Positions 17,569 through 30,000 of a stretch of 64,000 nucleotides of DNA are shown piece by piece (the stretch's first letter is position 1; every line of letters begins with the position of its first letter). Origin of the DNA: Candidatus Macondimonas diazotrophica. Lineage in GTDB: Bacteria > Pseudomonadota > Gammaproteobacteria > UBA5335. The stretch lies in assembly GCF_004684205.1 (NCBI RefSeq), contig NZ_SRIO01000001.1, positions 248,001 to 312,000 of the forward strand, written 5' to 3'. The notes under the pieces are model-generated. The model had not been told where the DNA came from, searched no databases, and worked only from the letters and a program-made list of their open reading frames with translations. Both the position numbers and the translations under genes were made by a program.

Positions 17569-18351
17569 TCAGGGCATGGCAAGTTGTACCCGGCAAGCAT
17601 AAACGTCGCCGCGGAACGTACGCTCCATATATTCCACGATCTGGCCGCTGCGCGCGTAGGTTTTGCGCTTCATTAAGAGGCACGGCTGCGGTTCGTTGAA
17701 ACCGAACGCCGCGCACTCCTCAGGACTGCTCAAGACCGCCTCGACCGTTTGTTCACTGTGCGAGAGGGCAATACCACAGCGCTCGGTCAAAAACTGATAG
17801 GCGGAGTCCTCAGCATCCCAACCCTCCATGTCCGGCGCGGCGCTCAGGTCGTACCACGCCAGGTCGCGCGACAGCACGATGCCATCCCCGAGCCGCAAGC
17901 GCAGCAGGCGCAAAAAATGCGTGTTGGAGGGCTTGTTCATCATGGAGGCGATGGTGCGATCCTGCGCCACGGCGCGTTCGAGCAGACGGGCGGATGGCTC
18001 CATACCCAGTTCACGCATTTCCTCGGTGAAACCCTTGAGTTTGCCCAGTCGGGGCGTCAGGCGTGGTGGCGCCTTGACGATCACACCGGCCCGGCCCTGG
18101 GTATCCAGCACATTCTGTGCGCGCAGTTCGTCATACGCCCGACGCACGGTCACCCGGCTCAAGGCCAACATCTCGGCCAGCGTGCGCTCGGACGGCAGGC
18201 TTTGCCCGTCGGCAATCTCCCCCGACTCAATAAGCGCTCGCAAGCGATTGGTCAGCTGACGATAACTGGGCTCGGCCAGACGTTTGTCCGGCATGATGCG
18301 CGTGAGGAAGTCGGATGCAGACAGGTCAACAGGAGCGGGGGGTATTTTCAT
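17569..18351 (-). CDS. GntR-family regulator with UTRA domain (HutC type)
   Basis: DNA-binding repressor of 260 aa. The N-terminal winged helix runs from YRQLTNRLRALIESGEI through SLPSERTLAEMLALSRVTVRRAYDEL (about residues 30-78), the GntR pattern. The C-terminal UTRA ligand domain (about 100-255) has SARLLERAVAQ and RLLRLRLGDG, with CLLMKRKTYARSGQIVEYMERTFRGD near the end. Start at 18351 (MKIPPAPVD) fits the family start better than the longer frame, though no clear ribosome-binding site is visible. UTRA regulators sense sugar phosphates, amino-acid derivatives or alkylphosphonates; the target here is unknown because its neighbours are an empty region and ilvE. Confidence 0.88.
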   Translation of the reverse strand: MKIPPAPVDLSASDFLTRIMPDKRLAEPSYRQLTNRLRALIESGEIADGQSLPSERTLAEMLALSRVTVRRAYDELRAQNVLDTQGRAGVIVKAPPRLTPRLGKLKGFTEEMRELGMEPSARLLERAVAQDRTIASMMNKPSNTHFLRLLRLRLGDGIVLSRDLAWYDLSAAPDMEGWDAEDSAYQFLTERCGIALSHSEQTVEAVLSSPEECAAFGFNEPQPCLLMKRKTYARSGQIVEYMERTFRGDVYACRVQLAMP

Positions 18352-18637
18352 GGTGAGGGTGCGATATTCAAGCCTTTGAACAAACGGGCGGGTTGATGCC
18401 GTAGTGGCCCACTTTTTGGACCCGGCGACGGCCACGTCGTTCGCCAATCAGTGCGCTAAACGGTGGGGCGGTCTGCAGGCAAATCAATATCGAATCAGTG
18501 GCGCGTTTTTGGTATCGGAATTGGACGCTTCCGGACGAGCATCTTGATGAACAACCGCCCGGCGCGGGAAGAGTCGGACAGCCAGCCATGGACGCTAGGC
18601 GAGCGGCGGCCAAGATCTACGATGCTCACGCACGGCT

Positions 18638-19570
18638 TCAGGAAACCAGGCTCAGCCAATCGACATGACGTTCATCACGGCCGTATACGGCGTCGAAATA
18701 GGCGTTCTGCAATTGCTCAGTGACTGGACCGCGATGACCCACGCCGATGCTGCGACCGTCCAGTTCCCGAATCGGGGTCACCTCCGCCGCCGTACCCGTG
18801 AAGAACGCCTCATCGGCAATGTAAACCTCATCCCGGGTAATCCGCTTTTCAAACACCGACAATCCCATCTCATGGGCAAGGGTGATGATGGTGCGGCGAG
18901 TAATGCCGTCGAGTGCGGAAGTCAGCTCAGGCGTGTAGAGCACACCGTCGCGGACGATGAAGATGTTCTCGCCCGAACCTTCGGCCACGAAACCCTCGCG
19001 GTCCAGCAGCAACGCCTCCTGGGCCCCAGCCGCCAAAGCTTCCTGCAACGCCAGCATGGAATTCATGTAGTTGCCGTTAGCCTTGGCCTTGCACATGGTG
19101 ATGTTGACGTGGTGTCGACTGAAGGACGAAGTCTTGACCACCAGTCCCCGCTCCAGGGTTTCGGCGCCCAGATAACTCGGCCAGGGCCATGCGGCGACCA
19201 TCACATGGACCCGCAGATTGTCGGCACGCAAACCCATTCCTTCGGCGCCGAGAAACGCCATGGGTCGAATATAGCCCTCGGACAGGCCGTTTTCACGGAT
19301 GACGGCCTCATGCGCATCCGCGAGGGTCTTCATGTCGATCGGCAGCCGCATGTTGAGGATATGCGCCGACTGGAAGAAGCGCTTGTTGTGCTCGTCCAGC
19401 CGGAAAATGGCGGGGCCCTTGTCGGTTTTGTAAGCGCGCACGCCCTCGAAAACGCCCATGCCGTAGTGCAGGGTATGGGTCAGCACATGAACCCGTGCCT
19501 CACGCCACGGAACCAACGCGCCATCCAGCCAGATCACGCCGTCCCGGTCCGCCATCAACTGTGTCGCCAT
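18638..19570 (-). CDS. ilvE: Branched-chain amino acid aminotransferase
   Basis: Fold-IV PLP transaminase for the last step of valine, leucine and isoleucine synthesis. The 310-aa protein has LHYGMGVFEGVRAY near residues 34-47, the PLP lysine in CKAKANGNYMNS (K159), EALLLDREGFVAEGSGENIF and the fold-IV GTAAEVTPI motif. It lies 46 bases downstream of glnE on the same strand, an arrangement also seen in Pseudomonas, so it is likely read from the glnE transcript. Confidence 0.96.
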   Translation of the reverse strand: MATQLMADRDGVIWLDGALVPWREARVHVLTHTLHYGMGVFEGVRAYKTDKGPAIFRLDEHNKRFFQSAHILNMRLPIDMKTLADAHEAVIRENGLSEGYIRPMAFLGAEGMGLRADNLRVHVMVAAWPWPSYLGAETLERGLVVKTSSFSRHHVNITMCKAKANGNYMNSMLALQEALAAGAQEALLLDREGFVAEGSGENIFIVRDGVLYTPELTSALDGITRRTIITLAHEMGLSVFEKRITRDEVYIADEAFFTGTAAEVTPIRELDGRSIGVGHRGPVTEQLQNAYFDAVYGRDERHVDWLSLVS

Positions 19571-19616
19571 GATTCCGATCCCATCGCCATGCTTGTCATG
19601 AATACCGGTGTCCCGC

Positions 19617-22478
19617 TCAGGCCGTTTCCTCGAGCAAAGACCGCCACAACGCCCTTACTTGCGCCCGCTCCATTGCCAATTCGGTTTCGGGAACCATGGC
19701 CGGCACCTGCTGCAAGCTCAGCGCATGGATTCGCTGGCGCAGGCTTCGGTAGCATGCCGACAGCGCCGTTACCGCGCCGTCGGGAAGCAGATCCAGCGTC
19801 CCCAGCGTTTCGAGCAGACGGATGTTGTCCGTCCAGCGCAGCAGGGACGGATGGTCATGGGCGTAACGCAGAACGAGGTATTGGACCATAAATTCAATAT
19901 CGGCGATACCGCCAGCGCTGTGTTTCAGATCCCAATGCCCCGGCTCGGTCTTGTCGAGCGCCTCACGCATCCGCGCGCGCATCCGGCAAATCTCGGCGCG
20001 CAGCGCATCGGCCGGACGCGACCGACCCAATACCTCGGCGCGGATTGCGGAAAATTGTTGTGCTAGGCTCGGCGGACCGGCAACGACGCGCGCGCGCACC
20101 AAGGCTTGGTGTTCCCAGGTCCAGGCATGGCGACGCTGATAGTCGGCAAACCCCGTGATGCTGCTGACCAACAGACCCGATCGGCCGCTGGGCCGCAGCC
20201 GGGTATCGATCTCATAGAGCCGTCCAGCACTGGTGGGTGCAGTCAGCCAATGCACCAGGCGCTGCGTCAATCGGGCGAAGAATGTCGCATTGTCGATCCC
20301 GCGCTGTCCATCGGTTTGTCCCTCGGCCTGGCTGCCATCGTGCAGAAAGACCAGATCCAGATCCGAACCATAACCGAGTTCGATCCCCCCCAGCTTGCCG
20401 TAGGCAATCACGGCGAATTGAACCAGCCGGCCATCCGCCTGGCGAGGGCGCCCGTATCGGGCCACCATTTCTCCCCATGCGAGCAGCAAGACCTGCCGCA
20501 ACATCACCTCGGCCAGCTCCGTCAGCTTGTCGCTGACCCGCATCAGCGGCAGATTACCGGCCAGATCGGCGGCGGCGATGCGCAGGAGGTTGACCTGCTG
20601 AACCTGGCGCAGGACATCCATGCGACGCTCCAGATCATCGGTGTCAGCGATGCGCCGGGACACCTCACCTGCGACGACGAGCGCGTCGGGTGGTGCGTAG
20701 AGACTGCGCGCATCAAGCAGTTCGTCGAGCAGCATCGGGTGACGGGCCAGATACTCGGCCAGCCACGGACTGGCTGCGCACAGGCGTACCAGCTGCGAGA
20801 GCGCTGTCGGATGATCGATCAGCAGAGCGAGATAGATGCTGCGCCGGGCAATCACCTCGATCAGGCGCAGGATGCGCGGCAGCGTGATATCCGGATGCGT
20901 CCCCTGCCCAACCGCGCCAACGAGCAGCGGCATCAGCCGCGCCAGCCGATTTTGACCAGTATCACTCAAGGTTCGCGCCATGGCGCTGTGACGCAAGCCA
21001 GCGATCGATGCGACCGCGCCGTCCGGGTTGGCATAGCCCGCCTCGGTCAATGCCGATTGTGCTTCGGCTTCACTCAAGAGCCCTTGCCACAGCCTGTCGA
21101 GGGCCGAGGTGTCCGCATCGTCGCTCTGGGGTGCCGCAAACACCTCGGCAAACTCCTCGGCTATCCAGCGGCGGCGCTGTTCCAGCATGTGCCATAGATC
21201 CGTCCAGCCGGGCACACCCATCCCATAGGCAATCCGGGCCTGCGTCAGGGGATCGGTAGGCAGCTCATGGGTCTGCATGTCCCGGACCTGCTGCAAGCGG
21301 TTTTCCACCCGGCGCAGGAGCCGATAGGCATCCATGAGCCGGGCAACCGTGTGGGAGGCCAGAATTCCGCGTTGCTCGAGGCGCGGCAATACCGAGAGCA
21401 AATGGGGTTCGCGCAAGGCGGCCTCCTGGCCACCCCGGACCAGCTGAAAGGCCTGAACGATGAACTCGACCTCTCGGATACCGCCGGAACCGAGCTTGAT
21501 GTTGTCCGCGAGCCCCTTGCGGTTGACCTCGGTTTCGATCAGCGACTTCATGCCGCGCAAGGCTTCGAAGGCGCCAAAGTCCAAGTAGCGGCGATAGACG
21601 AACGGGCGCAGGGTCGCCATCAATGCGGCCACATCGGCCGGGCGACCGGTCAATGGTCTCGCCTTGATCAGGGCATAACGCTCCCATTCGCGGCCATGCT
21701 GCTGGTAATAGAGTTCCATGGCACCGGCCGACAGGACCAGCGGTCCACTCTGGCCAAACGGTCGCAACCGGGTGTCGACGCGATAGGCAAAGCCATCCGC
21801 GCTGGGTTCGGCGAGCAGCTTGACCAGCTGCTGGGCCAGACGCGTGAAGTAATCACCGATTTCCATCGGCTTGGGACCCGCTACCGTACCGGCTTCGGGA
21901 TAGACGAGGATCAGGTCGATGTCGGACGAGAAATTCAACTCCCGCCCCCCCAGCTTGCCCATGGCCAGCACCATGAGCTCCTGGGGTTGGCCTGAACGAT
22001 CGAGCGGCTCGCCCCACTGGGCGCGAAAACGCCGGTCGAGCCAAGCCACAGCGCCGCCGATGCAGGTATCGGCCACATCGGAGAGACCGGTCAGCACCAC
22101 CTCGATCTCATCCAGATCGTTGATGTCGCGGTAAGCCAGCTGGAGGGTGCGGCGCTGGCGGAAACGACGCAGCGCCGTCATTGCCTGTGACAAGTCGGTA
22201 CAGGACGCCAAGGTCTGGTCCAGTTCGTGACGCAGAGACTCGCCCGCGGGCAGCGGACTGGCGGGAGACAGATCGCGGACCCAGTCCGGATGGCGCAGGC
22301 ACAGATCGACCGCGAATGAGCTGCAGGCCCATAGCCGCAGCAGCCCGCTCCAATCCGGCGGTTGCGGGCCATCCAACGCATTGAAGCGCTCGATCGTCGC
22401 CCGCTGCTCGGTCTGTAATATCTCAGGCAAGGCCGCGATCATGGCGTCCAGATCCGTCGAATGCGCTTGTGGCGGCAT
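19617..22478 (-). CDS. glnE: Glutamine synthetase adenylyltransferase/deadenylase
   Basis: Bifunctional regulator that adds or removes AMP on glutamine synthetase in response to glutamine and PII. The 953-aa length matches the full two-domain enzyme. The N-terminal deadenylylase nucleotidyltransferase site is LGGRELNFSSDIDLILVY (177-194); the C-terminal adenylylation site is LGGIELGYGSDLDLVFLHD near residue 705. Helical linkers such as LKHSAGGIADIEFMVQYL and GSGGIREVEFIVQAFQL are conserved. It precedes ilvE and is divergent from cinA. Confidence 0.96.
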   Translation of the reverse strand: MPPQAHSTDLDAMIAALPEILQTEQRATIERFNALDGPQPPDWSGLLRLWACSSFAVDLCLRHPDWVRDLSPASPLPAGESLRHELDQTLASCTDLSQAMTALRRFRQRRTLQLAYRDINDLDEIEVVLTGLSDVADTCIGGAVAWLDRRFRAQWGEPLDRSGQPQELMVLAMGKLGGRELNFSSDIDLILVYPEAGTVAGPKPMEIGDYFTRLAQQLVKLLAEPSADGFAYRVDTRLRPFGQSGPLVLSAGAMELYYQQHGREWERYALIKARPLTGRPADVAALMATLRPFVYRRYLDFGAFEALRGMKSLIETEVNRKGLADNIKLGSGGIREVEFIVQAFQLVRGGQEAALREPHLLSVLPRLEQRGILASHTVARLMDAYRLLRRVENRLQQVRDMQTHELPTDPLTQARIAYGMGVPGWTDLWHMLEQRRRWIAEEFAEVFAAPQSDDADTSALDRLWQGLLSEAEAQSALTEAGYANPDGAVASIAGLRHSAMARTLSDTGQNRLARLMPLLVGAVGQGTHPDITLPRILRLIEVIARRSIYLALLIDHPTALSQLVRLCAASPWLAEYLARHPMLLDELLDARSLYAPPDALVVAGEVSRRIADTDDLERRMDVLRQVQQVNLLRIAAADLAGNLPLMRVSDKLTELAEVMLRQVLLLAWGEMVARYGRPRQADGRLVQFAVIAYGKLGGIELGYGSDLDLVFLHDGSQAEGQTDGQRGIDNATFFARLTQRLVHWLTAPTSAGRLYEIDTRLRPSGRSGLLVSSITGFADYQRRHAWTWEHQALVRARVVAGPPSLAQQFSAIRAEVLGRSRPADALRAEICRMRARMREALDKTEPGHWDLKHSAGGIADIEFMVQYLVLRYAHDHPSLLRWTDNIRLLETLGTLDLLPDGAVTALSACYRSLRQRIHALSLQQVPAMVPETELAMERAQVRALWRSLLEETA

Positions 22479-22645
22479 GGGGATTCCGCAAAGGTTGCTG
22501 ATAGTATTTCGATTCTACCTGTCCAGGCGCCGATTGCCGGATTCGCGCCGGGCGCCGTGGCTTCGGTTTCCTTGCGCGGAATCATGATCGGATGCGTTTT
22601 CCCACTCATATGGATGACACCCATCGCATGCAGGAGGGCAACCCC

Positions 22646-23176
22646 ATGAAAACGCCGGATGGCACCCGTCCCGACTGGATGATGTACTTGACTGAGCTGG
22701 CCCAGGCCTTGACTGCCCATGGGTGGCGCCTGGTCACGGCGGAATCGTGCACGGGCGGCTGGATTGCCAAGTGCTGCACCGATTTGCCCGGCAGTTCGGC
22801 CTGGTATGCCGGCGGCGTCGTTAGTTACAGCAATGCCCTGAAGACCAGCCTGCTGGGGGTACGCACCGAAACGCTGGAACGGGAGGGAGCGGTCAGCGCA
22901 GCTACCGCACGCGAGATGGCGGAAGGCGCACTGGCCCGCCTCGGCGGCGATCTTGCCGTCGCTGTCAGCGGCATTGCCGGACCGACCGGCGCCAGTCCAG
23001 GCAAACCGGTGGGCACCGTCTGGTTCGCGTGGGCGGTCTCGACCCAGGCCGTGACCACCCGTTGCGCCCATTTTCCCGGAGACCGTGAGGCAGTCCGGGC
23101 CAGTGCCGTCGAAATGGCACTCTCGGGTCTGTGCGAGATGCTGCGGGGCACGCCCGCACCACATGGTTGGGCCTGA
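22646..23176 (+). CDS. CinA-type nicotinamide-nucleotide amidase
   Basis: CinA C-terminal-domain protein (176 aa), which deamidates NMN to nicotinate mononucleotide in pyridine nucleotide recycling (PncC activity). LVTAESCTGGWIAK, SNALKTSLLGV and AVSGIAGPTGASPGKPVGTVWFAW are the diagnostic blocks. It lacks the N-terminal molybdopterin-like domain, as in E. coli PncC. The ATG at 22646 follows AGGAGG by 8 bases. It sits just upstream of recA, the usual gammaproteobacterial arrangement. Confidence 0.92.
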   Translation: MKTPDGTRPDWMMYLTELAQALTAHGWRLVTAESCTGGWIAKCCTDLPGSSAWYAGGVVSYSNALKTSLLGVRTETLEREGAVSAATAREMAEGALARLGGDLAVAVSGIAGPTGASPGKPVGTVWFAWAVSTQAVTTRCAHFPGDREAVRASAVEMALSGLCEMLRGTPAPHGWA

Positions 23177-23278
23177 CCGACCCGCCGTTACGGGACGTGC
23201 TGCGGCGATCCCAGTCGCCCTTGGCCTCACCCCTAGGTCACTCCAGGCCTTTGTGGAATAATCGATGGACGGTCGCAG

Positions 23279-23314
23279 CAGCACCCTAGCCCCCGACATG
23301 GGGCCAGGGTGCTG
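23279..23314 (+). promoter_or_regulatory. Strong hairpin in recA leader
   Basis: CAGCACCCT (23279-23287) pairs perfectly with AGGGTGCTG (23306-23314), and a further GCCCC/GGGGC run (23289-23293 with 23300-23304) extends the stem around a single mismatch, leaving a 6-base loop. No T-run follows. It ends 51 bases before the recA ATG and could terminate read-through from cinA or shape the recA leader. No LexA-type operator was found in this region. Confidence 0.45.
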
Positions 23315-23365
23315 ATTGCGCAATTGTGATCATGCCGCTGCATGGGCGGTCAGAGCGAGGGGCGG

Positions 23366-24403
23366 ATGGACGAGAATCGCAAGAAGGCCTTGGCGGCCGC
23401 ACTGGGTCAGATCGAAAAACAGTTTGGCAAGGGCTCGGTCATGCGCATGGGCGATGGCCAGGCAGCCAGCGATGTCATTCCCGTGTCGACCGGCTCCCTC
23501 GGACTGGATCTGGCCTTGGGCATCGGCGGCTTGCCCCGGGGTCGGGTCGTGGAAATCTACGGCCCGGAGTCCTCGGGCAAGACCACGCTCACCTTGCATG
23601 TCATCGCCGAAGTCCAGAAAGCCGGCGGTACGGCCGCTTTCGTGGATGCCGAACATGCACTCGATCCGCAGTACGCCAATCTGCTCGGCGTGAACCTCGA
23701 TGAGCTCCTGATCTCCCAGCCCGATACCGGTGAACAGGCGCTGGAAATCACCGACATGCTGGTGCGCTCCGGCGCAGTCGATGTGGTGGTGGTCGACTCG
23801 GTCGCCGCACTGACGCCCAAGGCCGAAATCGAGGGCGAGATGGGTGATTCGCACGTGGGCCTGCAGGCGCGCCTCATGTCTCAGGCCTTGCGCAAGCTCA
23901 CCGCCAACATCAAGCGGACCAACTGCCTGGTAATTTTCATCAACCAGATACGCATGAAGATCGGCGTCATGTTCGGCAGTCCGGAAACCACCACCGGCGG
24001 CAACGCCCTCAAGTTCTATTCCTCCGTCCGGCTCGACATTCGCCGCATTGGCGCCATCAAGCGCAGCGACGAGGTCGTGGGCAACGAAACGCGCGTCAAG
24101 GTCGTCAAGAACAAGGTCGCGCCGCCGTTCCGCGAAGCCGAGTTCGAAATTCTCTACGGCGAAGGCATTTCACGCGAAGGTGAGCTGATCGAACTGGGTG
24201 TCAAGCACAACCTGATCGAGAAGACCGGCTCTTGGTACAGCTATCAGGGCGACCGGATCGGACAGGGCAAGGAAAATGTCCGCCAGTACCTGAAAGACCA
24301 CCCCGAGATCGTCCAACAACTCGACCAAACCCTCCGGAATCTGCTGCTGATGGGAAAGGCGCGTGCCGCTGAAAGCCTCGAACCCGGACTCGCCGCCGAA
24401 TGA
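23366..24403 (+). CDS. recA: Recombinase A
   Basis: DNA-dependent ATPase that forms the homologous recombination filament and activates LexA self-cleavage. The 345-aa sequence is near-canonical: [23 protein letters not shown] at the N-terminus (given in part), Walker [10 protein letters not shown] (66-74), [20 protein letters not shown] and loop 2 [20 protein letters not shown]. The ATG at 23366 has GAGGGG a few bases upstream and gives the standard N-terminus. recX overlaps its 3' end. Confidence 0.98.
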   Translation: MDENRKKALAAALGQIEKQFGKGSVMRMGDGQAASDVIPVSTGSLGLDLALGIGGLPRGRVVEIYGPESSGKTTLTLHVIAEVQKAGGTAAFVDAEHALDPQYANLLGVNLDELLISQPDTGEQALEITDMLVRSGAVDVVVVDSVAALTPKAEIEGEMGDSHVGLQARLMSQALRKLTANIKRTNCLVIFINQIRMKIGVMFGSPETTTGGNALKFYSSVRLDIRRIGAIKRSDEVVGNETRVKVVKNKVAPPFREAEFEILYGEGISREGELIELGVKHNLIEKTGSWYSYQGDRIGQGKENVRQYLKDHPEIVQQLDQTLRNLLLMGKARAAESLEPGLAAE

Positions 24404-24869
24404 GCGCACCCTGCGCGCACGGGCGCTGCGCCTGCTCGGCCGACGCGAATATGCGCGGCGCGAAATGGCCGAGCGCCTCGCGCGCTGGGGGGCCACGAAC
24501 GAACAAGCCGCTCGCGTGCTGGACGGATTGCAAGCGGACGGCTTGCTGAGTGAGCAACGCTACGCCGAAAGCTGGATCCGCACCCGGCTTGACCGCGGCG
24601 ATGGTCCTCGTCGCCTGCGCTACGCGCTCGCGCAGGCCGGGCTGGACGAGAGCCTGATCGAACAGGCATTGCCGGAAAACGAAGACTGGGCAGCGCGGCT
24701 GGAGGCGACGCGACGTCGACATTTCGGTGCCCCAGCACCGGTCGACTGGCCAGAATGGGCACGACAGGCACGTTACCTGGAACGGCGCGGATATTCGCCC
24801 GAGCTGATCCGGCGACGACTGCCTCGCCCGACCATGGATTCAGACCCCGGCGATGATGTGCTGGAATGA
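24363..24869 (+). CDS. recX: Regulatory protein RecX
   Basis: RecA modulator that caps or destabilises RecA filaments. The 168-aa protein has the three-helix repeats of the family: [48 protein letters not shown] and the C-terminal [18 protein letters not shown]. It begins with GTG inside the recA reading frame and overlaps recA by 41 bases, so its expression depends on recA translation, a common way to keep RecX below RecA. Confidence 0.92.
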   Translation: MPLKASNPDSPPNERTLRARALRLLGRREYARREMAERLARWGATNEQAARVLDGLQADGLLSEQRYAESWIRTRLDRGDGPRRLRYALAQAGLDESLIEQALPENEDWAARLEATRRRHFGAPAPVDWPEWARQARYLERRGYSPELIRRRLPRPTMDSDPGDDVLE

Positions 24870-24929
24870 TTCTCCATTCGCAACCGTTTCCCTATACTGA
24901 GGCCCATTTTGCCGACCGGGCAGTCCTTC

Positions 24930-27554
<2,625 letters not shown>

Positions 27555-27604
27555 GACGCCGACGTCAGGCTGATATCGGCCTTCGTTCTGCTTTTTCATC
27601 ACCG

Positions 27605-27637
27605 AAAAAAGCAACGCCGGGGATCACCCGGCGTTGC
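27605..27637 (-). terminator. Rho-independent terminator of PQQ dehydrogenase gene
   Basis: GCAACGCCGGG (27611-27621) and CCCGGCGTTGC (27627-27637) form a perfect 11-bp stem with a 5-base GATCA loop. On the minus strand it is followed directly by TTTTTT, the textbook intrinsic terminator layout, 25 bases after the stop codon of the dehydrogenase gene. It faces the end of alaS and may block opposing transcription as well. Confidence 0.88.
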
Positions 27638-27661
27638 ACGATGCTACGCTTGTGGCGCAGC

Positions 27662-29908
27662 TCAGGAACCGGCGTTCATGATCCAGTTGAAGATGCTCAC
27701 GAAGAAGCTCGTGATTGCACCCAGAACGCTGTAGATCGCTCCCTTGAAGGTCTTCCAGAAGCCGGAAGCCTGTTCGCGCTCCAGGGTATTCTCGCCAACC
27801 TTGTTCAGATAGGCATGAATCGCTTGAACGTCCTCGACCGACAGGTGGTCTGAAAAGCCGATCATCCCGGTTTTGTGTGCATCACGACCACCCAGCACGA
27901 TCGCGATGAAATTCTCGTGCGTTTCGGCGTCCATACGACGCAGGTCGACCATGTTCGGATTGCTGATCGCACCCGGGCCATGGCAGTACACACAGTTGTG
28001 ATGGTAAAGCTTGTCACCCTTAGCAATCAGATCACCATCAGCCTCCAGATCCATGGGCTCGGGAAGCTTCTTGGTCACCTGGACGGGCGGTAGGCTTTCC
28101 TTGCCGTTGAGCTTGAAGGTAAGCAGCCTGCCGTAGGGGTACATGTTTTCGCGGACATTGCCCACCATGCCGAAAGACAAACCGACCGAACCACCCCAAC
28201 CGGCCAGCACGGAAATGTACTGCTCGCCGTCGATCTCATAAGTGACTGGTGGGGCCACAATGCCGTTCTGGGCGTCGAACTCCCACAGCTTGTGGCCGGT
28301 GTCGGCCGCATAGGCTGCGAAGTAGCCCTTGCCGTTGCCCTGCATGACCAGATTGCCAGCGGTGCACAACACGCCGCCGTTCCAGAGCCCTTCGTGCTCG
28401 ACCTTCCAGACCTGGCGCTGATTGACTGGGTCCCACGCCTGCAGATAGCCCTTGGCCGCCTTGGCACCCAGCGCCATCACCAGGTCGTGATCGATCCAGG
28501 CCGGGAAGACGACGTCCTTCATCACCTTCATCCCGGTATTCCAATAGCCCGGGATGTACTCGAACTCCGTGTCGTTGTCGTAGAGCATGGCCATTTCCTG
28601 GCTCGGAATATAGACATAGCCTGTATCCCGACTCAGGCACATCGGCATCCAGTTGTGTCCGCCCAATGGGGAGGGCAACTGCAGCTTGGGCCAGCGCTCG
28701 TAGGAGTTGTTGGTCTGGATCGGACGGCCGGTTTCCGGATCGATACCCTCGGCCCAGCTGACCGGCACATAGTTGTCCGCCGAGATGAATTTGCCGGTTT
28801 CCCGATCGATGACATAGAAGAAACCGTTCTTGGGCGCCTGCATCAACACCTTGCGTTGCTGACCATCGATGGTCAGATCGGTCAGGATGATGTGCTGTGT
28901 GGCCGTGTAGTCCCATCCCTCCCCGGGTGTGGTCTGGTAGTGCCAGACATACTCGCCGGTTTCGGGCTTGATCGCCACAATGGACGACAGGAACAGATTG
29001 TCGCCGCCCGCCGGTGAGCGGATGTGCTTGTTCCAGGGCGCTCCATTGCCCACGCCGATGTACAGCAGATCCAGTTCGGGATCGTAGGCCATCGAATCCC
29101 AAACGGTTCCGCCGCCCCCGATTTCCCACCACGGACCACCGCCCCAGGTTTCGGCGGCCATCTTCAAGGCATCGCTTTCAAAACCGTCGGCCGGATTCCC
29201 CGGGACGGTGTAGAAACGCCATTTCTGCTCGCCGGTCTCGACGTCGTAGGCCGTGATATAGCCGCGCACACCGAATTCAGCGCCGCCATTGCCGATGATG
29301 ACGTTGCCCTTGACGATGCGAGGGGCTCCGGTGATGGTGTAGGGTCGGGACTTGTCGATGGTCACGACATCCCAGACGATCTCGCCCGTAACGGCATCGA
29401 GTGCAACCAGCCGCCCGTCGATCGTCCCGACGTAAACCTTGCCGTTCCAGACCGCCACACCGCGGTTGACGACATCACAGCAGGCATACTGGCCACGCGT
29501 CTTGTCGACATCGAGGTCGTTGCGCCACAACAGGGTCCCGTTACGGGCATCAATGGCGTACACCTCGCTCCACGAGCCGGTGACGTACATGACGCCGTCG
29601 ACCACGATGGGGGTTGCCTCGAGACCGCGGTTGGTCCCGGTCTCCCATGCCCAGGCCAGGCCCAGGTTGGCCACGGTCTGATCATTGATCTGCTTCAGTG
29701 GGCTATAGCGATCTTCGCCATAGGTCCGGCCATGAAGCATCCAGTTGCCCGGTTCTTCTTCGGCATTGACCAGCCGCTCTGCGGCCAGCCGAGTCAGTGA
29801 CTCCTGGATCGCCTCGGCGGGTGCGGTGTTTTCACGGGTGAGGGTGGCATGGGCAAGGCCATGACTGAGGACGAGCCCCAAGAGCCCCGCCATGATTGGA
29901 TGCTTCAC
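27662..29908 (-). CDS. PQQ-dependent quinohaemoprotein alcohol dehydrogenase
   Basis: Periplasmic alcohol dehydrogenase oxidising primary alcohols to aldehydes with PQQ and a covalent haem c. Signal peptide to about residue 21; then an eight-bladed propeller with the vicinal disulfide YACCDVVNRG (C143, C144) over PQQ, and EGWDYTATQ carrying the likely catalytic Asp. The C-terminal cytochrome domain has CVYCH (639-643) and Met682 as axial ligand. It ends in a hydrophobic tail (about 717-748; FWKTFKGAIYSVLGAITSFF and on) not usual in soluble type II enzymes, which may anchor it to the membrane. Start is GTG with GGGAGG 7 bases upstream. The aldehyde dehydrogenase upstream would take the product further; pqq synthesis genes are not here. 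Confidence 0.93.
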   Translation of the reverse strand: MKHPIMAGLLGLVLSHGLAHATLTRENTAPAEAIQESLTRLAAERLVNAEEEPGNWMLHGRTYGEDRYSPLKQINDQTVANLGLAWAWETGTNRGLEATPIVVDGVMYVTGSWSEVYAIDARNGTLLWRNDLDVDKTRGQYACCDVVNRGVAVWNGKVYVGTIDGRLVALDAVTGEIVWDVVTIDKSRPYTITGAPRIVKGNVIIGNGGAEFGVRGYITAYDVETGEQKWRFYTVPGNPADGFESDALKMAAETWGGGPWWEIGGGGTVWDSMAYDPELDLLYIGVGNGAPWNKHIRSPAGGDNLFLSSIVAIKPETGEYVWHYQTTPGEGWDYTATQHIILTDLTIDGQQRKVLMQAPKNGFFYVIDRETGKFISADNYVPVSWAEGIDPETGRPIQTNNSYERWPKLQLPSPLGGHNWMPMCLSRDTGYVYIPSQEMAMLYDNDTEFEYIPGYWNTGMKVMKDVVFPAWIDHDLVMALGAKAAKGYLQAWDPVNQRQVWKVEHEGLWNGGVLCTAGNLVMQGNGKGYFAAYAADTGHKLWEFDAQNGIVAPPVTYEIDGEQYISVLAGWGGSVGLSFGMVGNVRENMYPYGRLLTFKLNGKESLPPVQVTKKLPEPMDLEADGDLIAKGDKLYHHNCVYCHGPGAISNPNMVDLRRMDAETHENFIAIVLGGRDAHKTGMIGFSDHLSVEDVQAIHAYLNKVGENTLEREQASGFWKTFKGAIYSVLGAITSFFVSIFNWIMNAGS

Positions 29909-30000
29909 GGGTAAACCTCCCTGTCCAGCAATTCAAATAATTCGAAAATAGCGAATCCTGCGCGCAATCGCCGCCAGTGTCTAGGTTTTTGCGGAATGAG

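Noticed and set aside
18665-19891. 408-codon plus-strand frame opposite ilvE and the end of glnE
   Set aside because: Shadow of ilvE; ilvE has the PLP lysine and fold-IV motifs.
23177-23365. LexA operator upstream of recA
   Set aside because: Looked for a CTG-N10-CAG dyad and found none; only a hairpin is present.
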